Source of the DNA: Gammaproteobacteria bacterium
Lineage (GTDB): Bacteria > Pseudomonadota > Gammaproteobacteria > JAUZRS01
Assembly (NCBI GenBank): GCA_030949385.1
Contig: JAUZSP010000007.1
Coordinates: forward strand, 131,210 to 195,209
DNA length: 64,000 nucleotides
Direction: 5' to 3'
The translations under genes were made by a program, and so were the position numbers. The notes beneath the pieces are model-generated. The model was given only the letters and a program-made list of their open reading frames with translations. It was not told the DNA's origin and did no database searches. Below are positions 10,131 to 20,168 of this stretch, in pieces (the first letter of the stretch is position 1; each line of letters starts with the position of its first letter).

Positions 10131-11432
10131 TTGACAGAGCATAGGGAAGTCAGACAGATCGTGAAAACTCGTTTCTACTCCAGCCTCATCGTAATTGCTC
10201 TACTTATGCTGGCTCTCAGCAGCCTCTTAGCACTGCAAGGCATCGCTTCTCTGTGGCAAATCAGCCTCCAAGGCAGCGTCATTGTATTGCTCTTATGGGG
10301 CATAATTGGTACAACGCAGCGTTATAAAAAAGCACGCACCACAGATGAAAAACGCTACCAAGACTTGCAAAGCGCCATCCAGAACTACGAAACACTCTCA
10401 GGCCAACTCATAAAAGAGAGCAACCAAGAACTCAGCGCACTGCGGGATTCTCTTGCCCAAGTAACCAGCGTCATGAACGACGCGGTCAGCAAACTCAGCA
10501 ACAGCTTCACCGGCTTGCAAAGCATCTCCATTAACCAACAGCAGCAGCTGGAAACTTTAGTTAATGAACTGGTCGACATCGCCTCATCAGACAAAAAAAC
10601 CGCCCATAAACAGGGCATTCATCACCTCACACAAGAGACCGAAGTGATGATCAAGCAGTTCATTCAAACCATATCCGAGATGAAAACCTCCAGCGATGCG
10701 GTGGGAAAAAAATTCAACCACATGCATCAGCAAATCGACTCCGTGGTAAAACTACTCGACGAGGTCAATGCCATCACCTCTCAAACAGAATTGCTCTCCC
10801 TCAATGCCGCCATCGAAGCGGCTCGCGCCGGAGAAGCGGGGCGTGGTTTTGCTGTGGTAGCCGAAGAGGTACGCAACCTCTCACAGCGCACCCATGAATT
10901 CAGTGGTGAAATTCGTTCTCGCATGGAAGAAATTGAAAAATCCGTCAGCGAAGTGGACGAATCCATGGAACAAGCCTCTGCCACCGACATGAGCGTTGCT
11001 CACCACTCACAAAAAAGTCTGGCCAAAATGTGGCAAGAGGTACAACGCATCAACTCCCGAGCGGGTGATCAGTCAAAAAACATCCACCTGCTCTCCGAAC
11101 GCATTCATCAATTGATTATGGACGGCGTTATCTCACTGCAATTTGATGACATTGTCAGCCAGCTCATCGTGCAAACCGCCAACCGAACTGAATCTTTAGA
11201 AGAGCACCTAAACCACTACCTTGACGCTCAACAAGAAAACCACCCAGGAGATCTGGCCGAACAATTCAATCAGCGCAGTGAAAAGATACAACAGATAATT
11301 GAAAGTAAAAACGCATACAATCAACAATTTAATCACGATGCGATTCAACAACATAATGTTGATCAAGGCGACATCGACCTCTTTTTTGATCTAGACGACA
11401 GCCCCAACAAAGAATCTGTCGAACTGTTTTAA
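10131..11432 (+). CDS. Methyl-accepting chemotaxis protein without a sensor domain
   Basis: Chemoreceptor-like signalling protein that would act on CheA. Two hydrophobic segments lie near the N-terminus (about residues 15-36 and 44-62) with only a very short loop between them, so there is no periplasmic ligand domain. The rest is a coiled-coil signalling domain with the conserved hairpin tip ([20 protein letters not shown], then [15 protein letters not shown]). The start is uncertain: TTG at 10131 or GTG at 10161, the latter preceded by AGGGAAG. No CheB/CheR-tethering pentapeptide is seen at the C-terminus. It probably senses a cytoplasmic or membrane signal. Confidence 0.85.
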   Translation: MTEHREVRQIVKTRFYSSLIVIALLMLALSSLLALQGIASLWQISLQGSVIVLLLWGIIGTTQRYKKARTTDEKRYQDLQSAIQNYETLSGQLIKESNQELSALRDSLAQVTSVMNDAVSKLSNSFTGLQSISINQQQQLETLVNELVDIASSDKKTAHKQGIHHLTQETEVMIKQFIQTISEMKTSSDAVGKKFNHMHQQIDSVVKLLDEVNAITSQTELLSLNAAIEAARAGEAGRGFAVVAEEVRNLSQRTHEFSGEIRSRMEEIEKSVSEVDESMEQASATDMSVAHHSQKSLAKMWQEVQRINSRAGDQSKNIHLLSERIHQLIMDGVISLQFDDIVSQLIVQTANRTESLEEHLNHYLDAQQENHPGDLAEQFNQRSEKIQQIIESKNAYNQQFNHDAIQQHNVDQGDIDLFFDLDDSPNKESVELF

Positions 11433-11439
11433 CCCAAAA

Positions 11440-12261
11440 CTACACCTCATCAATCTCATCGGGCAGAACGGGCAGCTCCGGCTGCGGTCGTTTTGGCATA
11501 TCCATTCGCGCCGTCATGCCACCGTCGGCCACATAGGATTGCCCCGTCGTCCATGCCGACACATCTGAGCTTAAAAACAGGGTCAAATTGGCAATCTCCT
11601 CCACCAAACCATAGCGCTGCAAGGGCAGATGAGGTAACCACTGACCTTCAGCCGCCTTAAGCGCCACATGAGTCCGCTCCACTGGCACCACCCCTGGAGC
11701 GACTGCATTAACTCGAATGCCATGCTTTGCCCACTCCAGAGCCATCACTTCGGTTAAAGACTCCAATCCTGCTTTGGAAGCAGCGTAAGCCGAAAAATTT
11801 TCCACACTCTTTTTTGCGTGAATGCTGCTGTTATTAATGATCACACCGGCAATCTCTGCCGCAATCATACGTTTGACCACCGCTCGGCTGAGCAAATAAG
11901 GCGCTCGCAAATTAATGTTCAATACATCATCCCAATAGACCGAACCGGCATCCAACATGCTCGCTTTAAGAACAATACCGGCATTATTGACCAAGATATC
12001 AATGCCGTCCCACTTTCGCCAAGCCTCTGACACCAACCGCTCTAATGCCATTTCCGAACGCAAATCAGCGTAAAAGAGTGCGCCTTTGCCACCCGCAGTT
12101 TGAATCTGCTGCAACACCCTCTGCGCACCTGCTTCACGACTTCGATAGTGCAACAACACCTTAGCCCCTTGTGCAGCAAACGCCTTGGCCATGCCCGCAC
12201 CCAAACCACCGGAAGCACCGGTAATCAAAACCCGTTTGCCACGCAGATCATCAAATTGCAT
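11440..12261 (-). CDS. Short-chain dehydrogenase/reductase
   Basis: NAD(P)-dependent oxidoreductase of 273 residues with a classical SDR layout. The dinucleotide-binding motif TGASGGLGAGMAKAF is at residues 14-28, NNAG is near 90, and the catalytic Ser and Tyr-x-x-x-Lys are in NNSSIHAKKS and YAASKAG. The C-terminus has the usual TGQSYVADGG segment followed by a proline-rich extension. The Rossmann motif with Arg further on (HYRSREA) suggests NADP preference. It ends 8 bp from the convergent chemoreceptor gene. The substrate is unknown; 3-oxoacyl reductase or glucose dehydrogenase-like roles are the usual annotations. Confidence 0.85.
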   Translation of the reverse strand: MQFDDLRGKRVLITGASGGLGAGMAKAFAAQGAKVLLHYRSREAGAQRVLQQIQTAGGKGALFYADLRSEMALERLVSEAWRKWDGIDILVNNAGIVLKASMLDAGSVYWDDVLNINLRAPYLLSRAVVKRMIAAEIAGVIINNSSIHAKKSVENFSAYAASKAGLESLTEVMALEWAKHGIRVNAVAPGVVPVERTHVALKAAEGQWLPHLPLQRYGLVEEIANLTLFLSSDVSAWTTGQSYVADGGMTARMDMPKRPQPELPVLPDEIDEV

Positions 12262-12338
12262 TTTTTACTCCCGTTACCGTTCACTATTGGAGCGGCAGTT
12301 TAACCGAGAGACAAGCAAATAAAGCATTTCCAAGACAT

Positions 12339-12377
12339 AAAAAAACCCCTGCTGAGCCACGCACAAACAGGGGTTTT
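12339..12377 (-). terminator. Intrinsic terminator
   Basis: AAAACCCCTG pairs with CAGGGGTTTT around a 16-base loop. On the minus strand it ends in a run of seven T. It would end the minus-strand transcript coming from the small ORF at 12398 or from the pheST-ihfA-merR operon. Confidence 0.85.
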
Positions 12378-12397
12378 AGAAACAAAAGTTCTAGGTC

Positions 12398-12487
12398 TTA
12401 CTTGGCCGCAGGTTCAACAGCAGTCACAGTAGAAGAAGTGGTGTCGGTTTTGGTAGCAACGTCGCTGCTGCTTTTAGCAAAAACATC
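12398..12487 (-). CDS. Possible small protein gene (about 29-34 residues)
   Basis: A short reading frame ends at 12398, just before a strong minus-strand terminator. It encodes MFFAKSSSDVATKTDTTSS followed by TVTAVEPAAK. Upstream, the neighbouring frame gives MSFGMDVFAKSS across the A6 run at 12479-12484, and joins smoothly to the same tail if that run is one base shorter. The gene may therefore be longer and split by an indel. No clear ribosome site or known family is seen. The evidence is codon composition and the terminator only. Confidence 0.3.
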   Translation of the reverse strand, partial: DVFAKSSSDVATKTDTTSSTVTAVEPAAK

Positions 12488-12677
12488 CATGCCAAAGCTC
12501 ATAGCACCAGCACCGTTTAAAGTTAAAAAGTGTTTATTTAGGTTGTTGGCAGTGCCTACCTAAACGATGAAATAAAGTATATTAGCAAACACTTTTTTAC
12601 TTATTTTCTAAAATAGACTGAAAAAAGGTTAGATTAAATGAACCGAGAAATCAAAAAAAGAACGTCAAAAAGAAACT
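12488..12677. other. AT-rich intergenic stretch with inverted repeats
   Basis: Together with the small ORF and terminator, this fills the gap between merR and the SDR gene. TTTAGGT at 12538-12544 pairs with ACCTAAA at 12559-12565, and AAAAAGTGTTT at 12526-12536 is matched by an inverted copy near 12588-12598. This could be an operator or the leader of the small transcript. Nothing else is recognised. Confidence 0.4.
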
Positions 12678-13043
12678 TCAACTCTTCAAAATAGTCAAAA
12701 TCGCTTCCAACTCAATGCGAATTTGCCGCACCATCTGATGAGACTGAGCGCTATCCTCTTTGGCAGCTTCCCCTGAAAGCTGCAAACGCGCACCACCAAT
12801 GGTGTAGCCTTGCTCGTAGAGCAAGCTGCGAATTTGACGGATCAACATCACATCGTGACGCTGATAATAACGCCGATTACCGCGTCGCTTGACCGGCTTC
12901 AGTTCTGGGAACTCTTGCTCCCAATAACGCAAAACATGCGGTTTAACCCCGCACAATTCGCTGACCTCACCAATGGTGAAGTAGCGTTTATTCGGTATCG
13001 GTGCCAGTTCGCTGTTATTGCTGATTTCCAGCATACGCTTCAA
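12678..13043 (-). CDS. MerR-family transcriptional regulator downstream of ihfA
   Basis: A 121-residue DNA-binding protein with a MerR winged helix ([20 protein letters not shown], then [20 protein letters not shown]). The family's dimerisation helix follows. The gene overlaps the end of ihfA by 29 bp, a conserved arrangement in gammaproteobacteria. No ligand-binding cysteines are present, so it is not a metal sensor of the MerR/CueR type. Its targets are not known. Confidence 0.88.
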   Translation of the reverse strand: MKRMLEISNNSELAPIPNKRYFTIGEVSELCGVKPHVLRYWEQEFPELKPVKRRGNRRYYQRHDVMLIRQIRSLLYEQGYTIGGARLQLSGEAAKEDSAQSHQMVRQIRIELEAILTILKS

Positions 13044-13314
13044 CCCGTGCTTTCAGTTTCTGCCCTGGCCTAAAGGTCACCACCCGCCGTGCGCTGATGG
13101 GGATCTCCTGACCGGTTTTGGGATTACGTCCCGGACGTTGATTTTTAGTACGCAGAATAAAGTTGCCAAAACCGGAAAACTTCACATCGTCTCCCGTTTC
13201 AAGTGCTTGGCGAATCTCCTCAAAAAACAGCTCCACCAACTCTTTGGCTTCACGTTTATTAAGACCCAATTCCTCAAACAACATCTCCGACATTACTGCC
13301 TTCGTCAACGCCAT
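13015..13314 (-). CDS. ihfA: Integration host factor subunit alpha
   Basis: DNA-bending nucleoid protein that pairs with IhfB. The 99-residue sequence starts [20 protein letters not shown] and carries the HU/IHF signature near residues 46-65 ([20 protein letters not shown]), including the proline that intercalates into DNA. It sits between pheT (3 bp upstream) and merR (overlapping), the standard gammaproteobacterial order. Confidence 0.96.
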   Translation of the reverse strand: MALTKAVMSEMLFEELGLNKREAKELVELFFEEIRQALETGDDVKFSGFGNFILRTKNQRPGRNPKTGQEIPISARRVVTFRPGQKLKARVEAYAGNQQ

Positions 13315-13317
13315 GAA

Positions 13318-15687
13318 TTACTCCCTCAGTGTTGCGCCTAAATTCTCCTGCAGATGCGCCAAGATTTTCGCAACAGCCTCTTCCACGTCATCTTCTTTAA
13401 GAGTGCGCGATAATTCCTGTAAAATCAAGCCTAAAGCGAGACTTTTTCGTCCTGTTTCGATGCCCTTACCACGGTAAAGATCAAACAGACGCAACTCAAT
13501 CAGGTAACTCGGCGCAACCTCATGCACACAAGCCGAGACCTGTGCCATGGAAACTGACTCATCCACCACCAGCGCCAAATCTCGACGAATGGAGGGAAAA
13601 CGCGACAGCGGTGCAAATTTTGGCAACACCCCTTCCAGCAACAGATCCAGCTCCAACTCAAACAGCAGCGCCGTTTGACTCAACCCCAAAGCCTTTTCAA
13701 GCCGTGGGTGCAGCGCACCGATCCAGCCCAGTGGCCGACCGTTTTTATACAGCCGTGCCGATTGCCCAGGATGCAAACTGGGGTGCTCTTCAACTCGGTA
13801 TTCAACCTGTGCAGCCGAGCGCCCCAACAACACCTCCAGATCACCCTTGAGATCAAAAAAGTCCACCTGCCGAGCCGACTCGCCCCACTGCTCGGTCACA
13901 ATCGGGCCGCTGATCAAACCGGCCAAACAGCGCGTCTGCTCTAAACCGTCCTTGGTTTGAACAAATTTCAGGCCGCTCTCAAACAGACGCACCCGCGACT
14001 GCTGACGGTTCAGGTTGTACTGCAACGTTTTCAACAAACCGGTAAACAGCGTGGTGCGCATCACCGCCAAATCCGCCGACAACGGGTTAGCCAAGGGCAA
14101 CGGCGTTTTATCCGGCTCCACCAAAGCCTGTAGCTCAGGATCACAAAAGGTGTAACAGACCACCTCTTGATAACCGCGATCCACCAAGGTGTTCTGCAAC
14201 TGCTCCAGACCCACACTCGCTTCGGGATTGACTTTCATCTGCGGGCGCAAAGAGGGCTGGGTGCGCGGAATGCGGTCGTAACCGTAAATGCGCGCCAACT
14301 CCTCCACCAGATCCGCTTCAATGTTCATATCAAAACGGTAGCTGGGGGGCTGAATAGACCAGCCGCCCTCTATTGGCTCCAGTTGCAGACCCAAACAGGT
14401 CAACATCTCCTCCACATCCACAGCGGCCAGATCCAGACCGAGAATCCGCTTGATGCGCTCTGCGCGCAAAACAATCGCCGACTTTTTCGGCATGGCCGCG
14501 CTCTCCAGCGCCTCGATGACTGGTCCCGCTTGCCCCCCGACGATCTCCAGCAACAGCGCCGTGGCGCGTTCCATTGCGGCACGTTGCAGTTCAGGATCAA
14601 CACCGCGCTCAAAACGGTGCGAAGAATCGCTGTGCAAACCGTAACGACGCGCTTGACCGGCCAATGTATGCGGCACAAAAAACGCGCTCTCCAAGAAAAT
14701 ATCTTCGCTGCGGGCGGTCACACCAGAGGCCAAACCGCCCATAATGCCCGCCAGCGCCAGCGGCTTGGTCTCATCCGCAATCACCAGACTGTCGCCCTTC
14801 AGCGTCACCTCGTTGCCATCCAGTAAGGTCAATTTTTCACCGTTTTCAGCCAGACGTACCACAATGCCGCCACTGACGGTGCTGAGATCAAAGCCGTGCA
14901 TCGGTTGACCCAGCTCCAACATGACGTAGTTGGTCACATCGACAACGGGCGAAATGGCCCGAATGTCGGAACGGCGCAGACGCTCCACCATCCAGAGCGG
15001 CGTTTGTGCCTGCACATCAATGTTACGAATCACGCGGCCAACGTAGTGCGGGCAGCGATCAGAGGCTTGCAGTGAAACCGGCAGCACATCCTCAATCTCA
15101 GCCATCACCGCTGGAATTTCAATCTCTTTTAGAGTCAAACGATTGCGAGCGCAGAGATCCCGCGCCACGCCACGAACACTAAGGCAATCGCCACGATTGG
15201 GGGTCAGATCCACCTCAATGATCGTATCTTCAAGCTGCAAATAGGTGCGGATGTCTTCGCCCAAAGGCGCATCGCTGGGCAGCGCCAGCAAACCATCGGC
15301 ACTTTCAGCCAAACCCAACTCTTTCTCTGAGCAGAGCATCCCCATGGACGGCACACCGCGCAGCTTGGCTTTTTTGATCTTAAAACCTGACAGACGTGCG
15401 CCCACTTTGGCACAAGGCGCTTTCATCCCCAGATGCACATTGGCTGCACCGCAGACAATCTGCAACAGCGCGTCTTCCCCCACCGCCACCTGACAAATGC
15501 GCAACTTGTCCGCATCAGGGTGTTTTTCCAACGAGATCACTTCCCCCACCACCACACCGCTGAACTCTGCCGCAGCGGGCGTAATGCCCTCCACTTCCAG
15601 ACCCAACATGGTCAGCTGCGCTGCCAATTCAGCGCTCTCAATATCGGGATTTACCCATTCTCTCAACCAGCTTTCGCTTAATTTCAT
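13318..15687 (-). CDS. pheT: Phenylalanyl-tRNA synthetase beta subunit
   Basis: Large subunit of the heterotetrameric enzyme that charges tRNA-Phe and edits Tyr-tRNA-Phe. The length of 789 residues matches the family (about 795). Domains in order: N-terminal part MKLSESWLREWVNP, tRNA-binding EMAP-II-like fold (residues about 40-150, with HPDADKLRICQV), the B3/B4 editing region (ISPVVDVTNYVMLELGQPMH), B5 (LTPNRGDCLSVRGVARD and later parts), and the C-terminal anticodon-binding FDX domain (PSIRRDLALVVDESVSMAQV). The frame is intact, unlike pheS. Confidence 0.97.
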   Translation of the reverse strand: MKLSESWLREWVNPDIESAELAAQLTMLGLEVEGITPAAAEFSGVVVGEVISLEKHPDADKLRICQVAVGEDALLQIVCGAANVHLGMKAPCAKVGARLSGFKIKKAKLRGVPSMGMLCSEKELGLAESADGLLALPSDAPLGEDIRTYLQLEDTIIEVDLTPNRGDCLSVRGVARDLCARNRLTLKEIEIPAVMAEIEDVLPVSLQASDRCPHYVGRVIRNIDVQAQTPLWMVERLRRSDIRAISPVVDVTNYVMLELGQPMHGFDLSTVSGGIVVRLAENGEKLTLLDGNEVTLKGDSLVIADETKPLALAGIMGGLASGVTARSEDIFLESAFFVPHTLAGQARRYGLHSDSSHRFERGVDPELQRAAMERATALLLEIVGGQAGPVIEALESAAMPKKSAIVLRAERIKRILGLDLAAVDVEEMLTCLGLQLEPIEGGWSIQPPSYRFDMNIEADLVEELARIYGYDRIPRTQPSLRPQMKVNPEASVGLEQLQNTLVDRGYQEVVCYTFCDPELQALVEPDKTPLPLANPLSADLAVMRTTLFTGLLKTLQYNLNRQQSRVRLFESGLKFVQTKDGLEQTRCLAGLISGPIVTEQWGESARQVDFFDLKGDLEVLLGRSAAQVEYRVEEHPSLHPGQSARLYKNGRPLGWIGALHPRLEKALGLSQTALLFELELDLLLEGVLPKFAPLSRFPSIRRDLALVVDESVSMAQVSACVHEVAPSYLIELRLFDLYRGKGIETGRKSLALGLILQELSRTLKEDDVEEAVAKILAHLQENLGATLRE

Positions 15688-15734
15688 GACTGTTTTTTCA
15701 CACTAAATCGTTGATTATTCGGGAGCCGTGGCGA

Positions 15735-16759
<1,025 letters not shown>

Positions 16760-16781
16760 AGTGATAATCCTAACTAAAAAC

Positions 16782-16841
16782 GAGATTTTGACAAAACAGC
16801 CTTATTTGAATAACAAGGCCAAGCTACTTTGCCAAAATCTC
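16782..16841 (-). promoter_or_regulatory. Hairpin just upstream of pheS (possible attenuator)
   Basis: On the minus strand GAGATTTTG pairs with CAAAATCTC, closing a 60-base element. Inside it GCCTTGTT pairs with AATAAGGC around ATTCA. A GTTTTTA tract follows directly before the pheS ribosome site. The shape fits a terminator that would control pheST, as known for pheST attenuation in enterobacteria; control here is inference. Confidence 0.5.
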
Positions 16842-16844
16842 AAC

Positions 16845-16873
16845 AAAAAGGGGAAAGGTTTCCACCTTTCCCC
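16845..16873 (-). terminator. Intrinsic terminator or attenuator between rplT and pheS
   Basis: On the minus strand GGGGAAAGG pairs with CCTTTCCCC around TGGAAA, followed by five T. A short frame beginning at 16893 (MFYRFVWGKGGNLSPFC), with three Phe codons, runs across this hairpin and could be a leader peptide, but it lacks a clear ribosome site. Confidence 0.7.
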
Positions 16874-16910
16874 CAGACGAAGCGATAAAACATCGGCAAT
16901 AAGCGACGCT

Positions 16911-17270
16911 TTAATCGTTCAGGCTTGCTTTCGCTTTTTCAGCAATGGCGGCAAACGCAACGGCGTCACGCACGGCCAAATCAGCCAAGACCTTACGATC
17001 CACTTCGATGCTGGCTTTTTTCAGGCCATTCATAAAGCGGCTGTAAGAAAGGCCGTTGATGCGAGCGGCGGCGTTGATACGCACAATCCACAACGCACGG
17101 AACTGACGTTTTTTCTGACGACGATCACGATACGCGTATTGACCGGCTTTGGTGACCGCTTGTTTGGCAACGCGCAAAACACGACTGCGCGCACCACGAT
17201 ACCCTTTGGCTTTCTTCAGAATCTTTTTATGGCGGGCGTGAGCCGTTACACCACGTTTTACTCTAGGCAT
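16911..17270 (-). CDS. rplT: 50S ribosomal protein L20
   Basis: Ribosomal protein needed early in large-subunit assembly, and translational repressor of its own operon in known bacteria. The 119-residue product has the standard basic N-terminus ([20 protein letters not shown]) and the signature [20 protein letters not shown]. It lies 16 bp after rpmI in the infC-rpmI-rplT operon. Confidence 0.97.
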   Translation of the reverse strand: MPRVKRGVTAHARHKKILKKAKGYRGARSRVLRVAKQAVTKAGQYAYRDRRQKKRQFRALWIVRINAAARINGLSYSRFMNGLKKASIEVDRKVLADLAVRDAVAFAAIAEKAKASLND

Positions 17271-17286
17271 TTTCTATTCTCCCAAC

Positions 17287-17484
17287 TTACGCAAAAGGCA
17301 ACATGCGACGAACCATAGCGGTATCGCAATGAGCAACTTGTGAAGGCGCACGCAAATGACGTTTCCGCTTGGTGCTCTTCTTGGTGAGAATATGACGGCG
17401 ATGGGATTGACCCCGTTTAAAGCCGCCGCTGGCGGTGCGTTTGAAGCGTTTCGCAGCACCACGGTTGGTTTTCATCTTTGGCAT
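17287..17484 (-). CDS. rpmI: 50S ribosomal protein L35
   Basis: Small basic large-subunit protein of 65 residues ([20 protein letters not shown], and the family's [15 protein letters not shown]). The ribosome site ACGGGAG precedes the ATG at 17484. Its leader is the intergenic region 17485-17632. Confidence 0.96.
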   Translation of the reverse strand: MPKMKTNRGAAKRFKRTASGGFKRGQSHRRHILTKKSTKRKRHLRAPSQVAHCDTAMVRRMLPFA

Positions 17485-17632
17485 AGTATAACTCCCGTTA
17501 CTATATATAAAGTTTCTGTCCGGCTCAGTCGGAGTCTACTGAAGCTCGAACGATGTTACCCACACAAAAATCGCCCCAGCCAACCGCAGTTGAGCAGGGA
17601 CGACGTTTTCAAGGTTCGGTACGTTTTGCTGA
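17485..17632 (-). promoter_or_regulatory. infC-rpmI spacer, probable L20 autoregulation leader
   Basis: A 148-bp gap separates infC from rpmI. In known gammaproteobacteria this region folds into the L20-binding site that represses rpmI-rplT. Here the minus strand can form TTCAGT with ACTGAG shortly before the rpmI ribosome site. The regulatory role rests on gene order and the literature, not on a proven structure. Confidence 0.35.
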
Positions 17633-18151
17633 CTACCTCTTTCGAGCTGCCATCACCATCACCATCTGACGGCCTTCCATTTTAACGTGTTGTTCAATCA
17701 CCGCCAACTCATCCAAATCTTGGGCAACACGAGCAAGCAGCTTAGCGCCCAAGTCACGATGCGCCATCTCACGACCACGGAAACGCAGGGTGATTTTGGC
17801 TTTATCGCCATTTTCCAAGAAGCGAGTCAAATTACGCAGTTTGACCTGATAATCTCCCTCCTCAGTCCCAGGGCGAAACTTGATCTCTTTGAGCTGGATC
17901 TGCTTCTGCTTCTGCTTCGACTGGTTGTGTTTCTTGCGTTGCTCAAAACGAAACTTACCGTAGTCCATAATTCGACAAACAGGCGGCTTCGAGTTGGGCA
18001 CAATCTCAACCAGATCCAATGTAACAGCCGTTGCAGCGGCAAGTGCTTTCTCTATAGAAACCACACCAACTTGTTCACCTTCAGCGTCAATCAAACGCAC
18101 TTCAGGCGTGGTGATATCACGGTTTCTACGATGCTTTTTTTCAGCAGCGAT
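17633..18151 (-). CDS. infC: Translation initiation factor IF-3 with an ATC start codon
   Basis: Binds the 30S subunit, prevents premature 50S joining and rejects non-standard start codons. The reading frame extends past the first ATG (18100) to ATC at 18151, giving [20 protein letters not shown] and 172 residues, as expected for IF-3. GGAGG lies 8 bases before ATC. E. coli infC uses the similarly rare AUU for autoregulation. The frame is closed by TGA of thrS just upstream (three bases before the start), so no ATG/GTG/TTG gives the family N-terminus. The later part shows [20 protein letters not shown] and the C-terminal domain [13 protein letters not shown]. Confidence 0.92.
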   Translation of the reverse strand: MAAEKKHRRNRDITTPEVRLIDAEGEQVGVVSIEKALAAATAVTLDLVEIVPNSKPPVCRIMDYGKFRFEQRKKHNQSKQKQKQIQLKEIKFRPGTEEGDYQVKLRNLTRFLENGDKAKITLRFRGREMAHRDLGAKLLARVAQDLDELAVIEQHVKMEGRQMVMVMAARKR

Positions 18152-18154
18152 ATT

Positions 18155-20080
18155 TCAATCCTCCAAAATGGCAAGACCGTGGTTTGCGATTTCGTCCTTC
18201 AGACGTTCGGTCAGCGCTTCAACAGTCAAGCTGCCCAGCTCCTGACCGTCTCGCGCACGCACGGCGACGGTATGTGTTTCTACCTCACGATCCCCCACCA
18301 CCAAAAGATAGGGAACACGTTGCAAGGTATGCTCACGGATTTTAAAGCCGATTTTCTCGTTTCTCAAGTCCACATTGACCTTAAATCCACATTTTCTCAG
18401 CTTTTTTTCCACTTTTTTAACGTAATCGGCCTGATTGTCGGTAATGTTCATCACCACCAACTGAATCGGCGACAACCACGTCGGCAATTTACCGGCATGA
18501 TGTTCAATCAAAATACCAATAAAACGCTCTAAAGACCCCAAAATAGCCCGATGAATCATCACCGGAACCTGTTTTGAACCGTCTTCGGCAACGTATTGCG
18601 CGCCTAAACGGCCTGGCATGGAAAAATCGACCTGAATAGTACCACATTGCCAAGCACGACCGATGCAGTCTTTGAGAACAAACTCAATCTTAGGGCCATA
18701 AAAAGCCCCTTCACCTGGTTGCAGCTTCCATTTGATACCTTTGTCATCCAGTGCAATCTGCAACGCCTCTTCCGCCCGATCCCAAAGTTCATCGGCACCC
18801 ACACGCTTTTCAGGCCGAGTTGAGAGCGCCACTTCAATCTCATCAAAACCAAAACTTTTGTAGGTCAGATAGGTGAGATCAATCAGATCCGCCACTTCCG
18901 CTTGCAACTGCCCTTCGGTGCAAAAGACATGGGCATCGTCTTGGGTAAAACGACGGGCGCGCATCAAACCGTGCAAGGTACCAGAAGGCTCATTGCGATG
19001 CACCACCCCAAACTCGGCGATGCGCAGCGGCAGATCACGGTAGCTTTTCAGACCTTGGTTGAAGATCTGAATGTGACACGGGCAGTTCATCGGCTTGATG
19101 GCGTAATCCCGATTCTCCACATGAGTGCTGAAAATCATGTCACCGAACTTATCCCAGTGACCGGATTTTTCCCACAAGCTGCGATCCAGCACCTGCGGCG
19201 TGTGTACCTCTTGATAACCAAAATCCTCTAAGGTCTCGCGCATGTGGGTCTCCACATTGCGATAAAGCTGCCAACCCTTCTCATGCCAAAAAACCATACC
19301 TGGCGCTTCTTCTTGGAAATGAAACAGATCCAACTGTTTGCCCAGTTTACGGTGATCGCGTTTTTCAGCCTCTTGCAAACGGTGCAAATAACCTTTCAAC
19401 TCTTTTTTATTCGTCCAAGCGGTGCCGTAAATGCGCTGCAACATCTCGTTCTTAGAGTCACCACGCCAATAGGCCCCCGCCACTTTGGTTAACTTAAAGG
19501 CTTTCAAAAAGCCCGTAGAAGGCACATGAGGGCCGCGACAGAGGTCAATAAAGTCACCCTGTTGGTACAAAGAGATCTCTTGCTCACTGGGAATATCAGC
19601 GATGATTTTCGCCTTGTACTCTTCACCTAAGCCTTTGAAGAACTCCACCGCTTCATCGCGAGGTTTCAAAGAGCGTTCGATTTTGCTGTTGGCCTTGACC
19701 AACTCCTTCATCTTCTTCTCAATCGCACTCAAATCATCGGTGGTAAACGGACGCTCAAAAGCAAAGTCGTAATAAAAACCGTTTTCAATCACCGGTCCGA
19801 TGGTCACCTGCGCGGAAGGGAACAAAGACTTCACCGCCTGCGCCAACAGATGCGCGCTGGAGTGACGAATCACCTCCAACGCCTCATCGCTTTTATCGGT
19901 GACAATGCTCAACCGTGCATCGGCACTCATCACGTGGGAGCTGTCCACCAGCACCCCATCAACCACACCCGCCAAGGTTGCTTTGGCCAATCCTGAGCCA
20001 ATATCCGCTGCAACATCAAACACCGTCACCGGCTGATCGAACTCGCGTACGCTGTTGTCCGGCAAAGTAATGTTAGGCAT
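18155..20080 (-). CDS. thrS: Threonyl-tRNA synthetase
   Basis: Charges tRNA-Thr and edits Ser-tRNA-Thr. The start is ATG at 20080 ([20 protein letters not shown]), preceded by AAGGATTAAAGAG; a longer frame to 20206 lacks family support. The 641 residues carry the TGS domain (1-60), the editing domain with [11 protein letters not shown] (residues 73-86), the class II core with zinc ligands in [10 protein letters not shown] and the C-terminal anticodon domain. The infC ribosome site lies inside the last thrS codons. Confidence 0.97.
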   Translation of the reverse strand: MPNITLPDNSVREFDQPVTVFDVAADIGSGLAKATLAGVVDGVLVDSSHVMSADARLSIVTDKSDEALEVIRHSSAHLLAQAVKSLFPSAQVTIGPVIENGFYYDFAFERPFTTDDLSAIEKKMKELVKANSKIERSLKPRDEAVEFFKGLGEEYKAKIIADIPSEQEISLYQQGDFIDLCRGPHVPSTGFLKAFKLTKVAGAYWRGDSKNEMLQRIYGTAWTNKKELKGYLHRLQEAEKRDHRKLGKQLDLFHFQEEAPGMVFWHEKGWQLYRNVETHMRETLEDFGYQEVHTPQVLDRSLWEKSGHWDKFGDMIFSTHVENRDYAIKPMNCPCHIQIFNQGLKSYRDLPLRIAEFGVVHRNEPSGTLHGLMRARRFTQDDAHVFCTEGQLQAEVADLIDLTYLTYKSFGFDEIEVALSTRPEKRVGADELWDRAEEALQIALDDKGIKWKLQPGEGAFYGPKIEFVLKDCIGRAWQCGTIQVDFSMPGRLGAQYVAEDGSKQVPVMIHRAILGSLERFIGILIEHHAGKLPTWLSPIQLVVMNITDNQADYVKKVEKKLRKCGFKVNVDLRNEKIGFKIREHTLQRVPYLLVVGDREVETHTVAVRARDGQELGSLTVEALTERLKDEIANHGLAILED

Positions 20081-20168
20081 CTCTTTAATCCTTTTTTGTT
20101 GTGTAGTGACCCATACGAAAGGCCACGGTTTATGTGGCGGCGATACTAGCGCAGCCGTCCAGTGGGAA

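Noticed and set aside
14167-14826. Plus-strand open frame of 219 residues inside pheT
   Set aside because: It is antisense to an intact, well-matched pheT with no ribosome site and unlikely composition (His/Gln/Arg-rich).
17687-18532. Plus-strand frame of 281 residues over infC and thrS
   Set aside because: Antisense to two essential genes with strong motifs.
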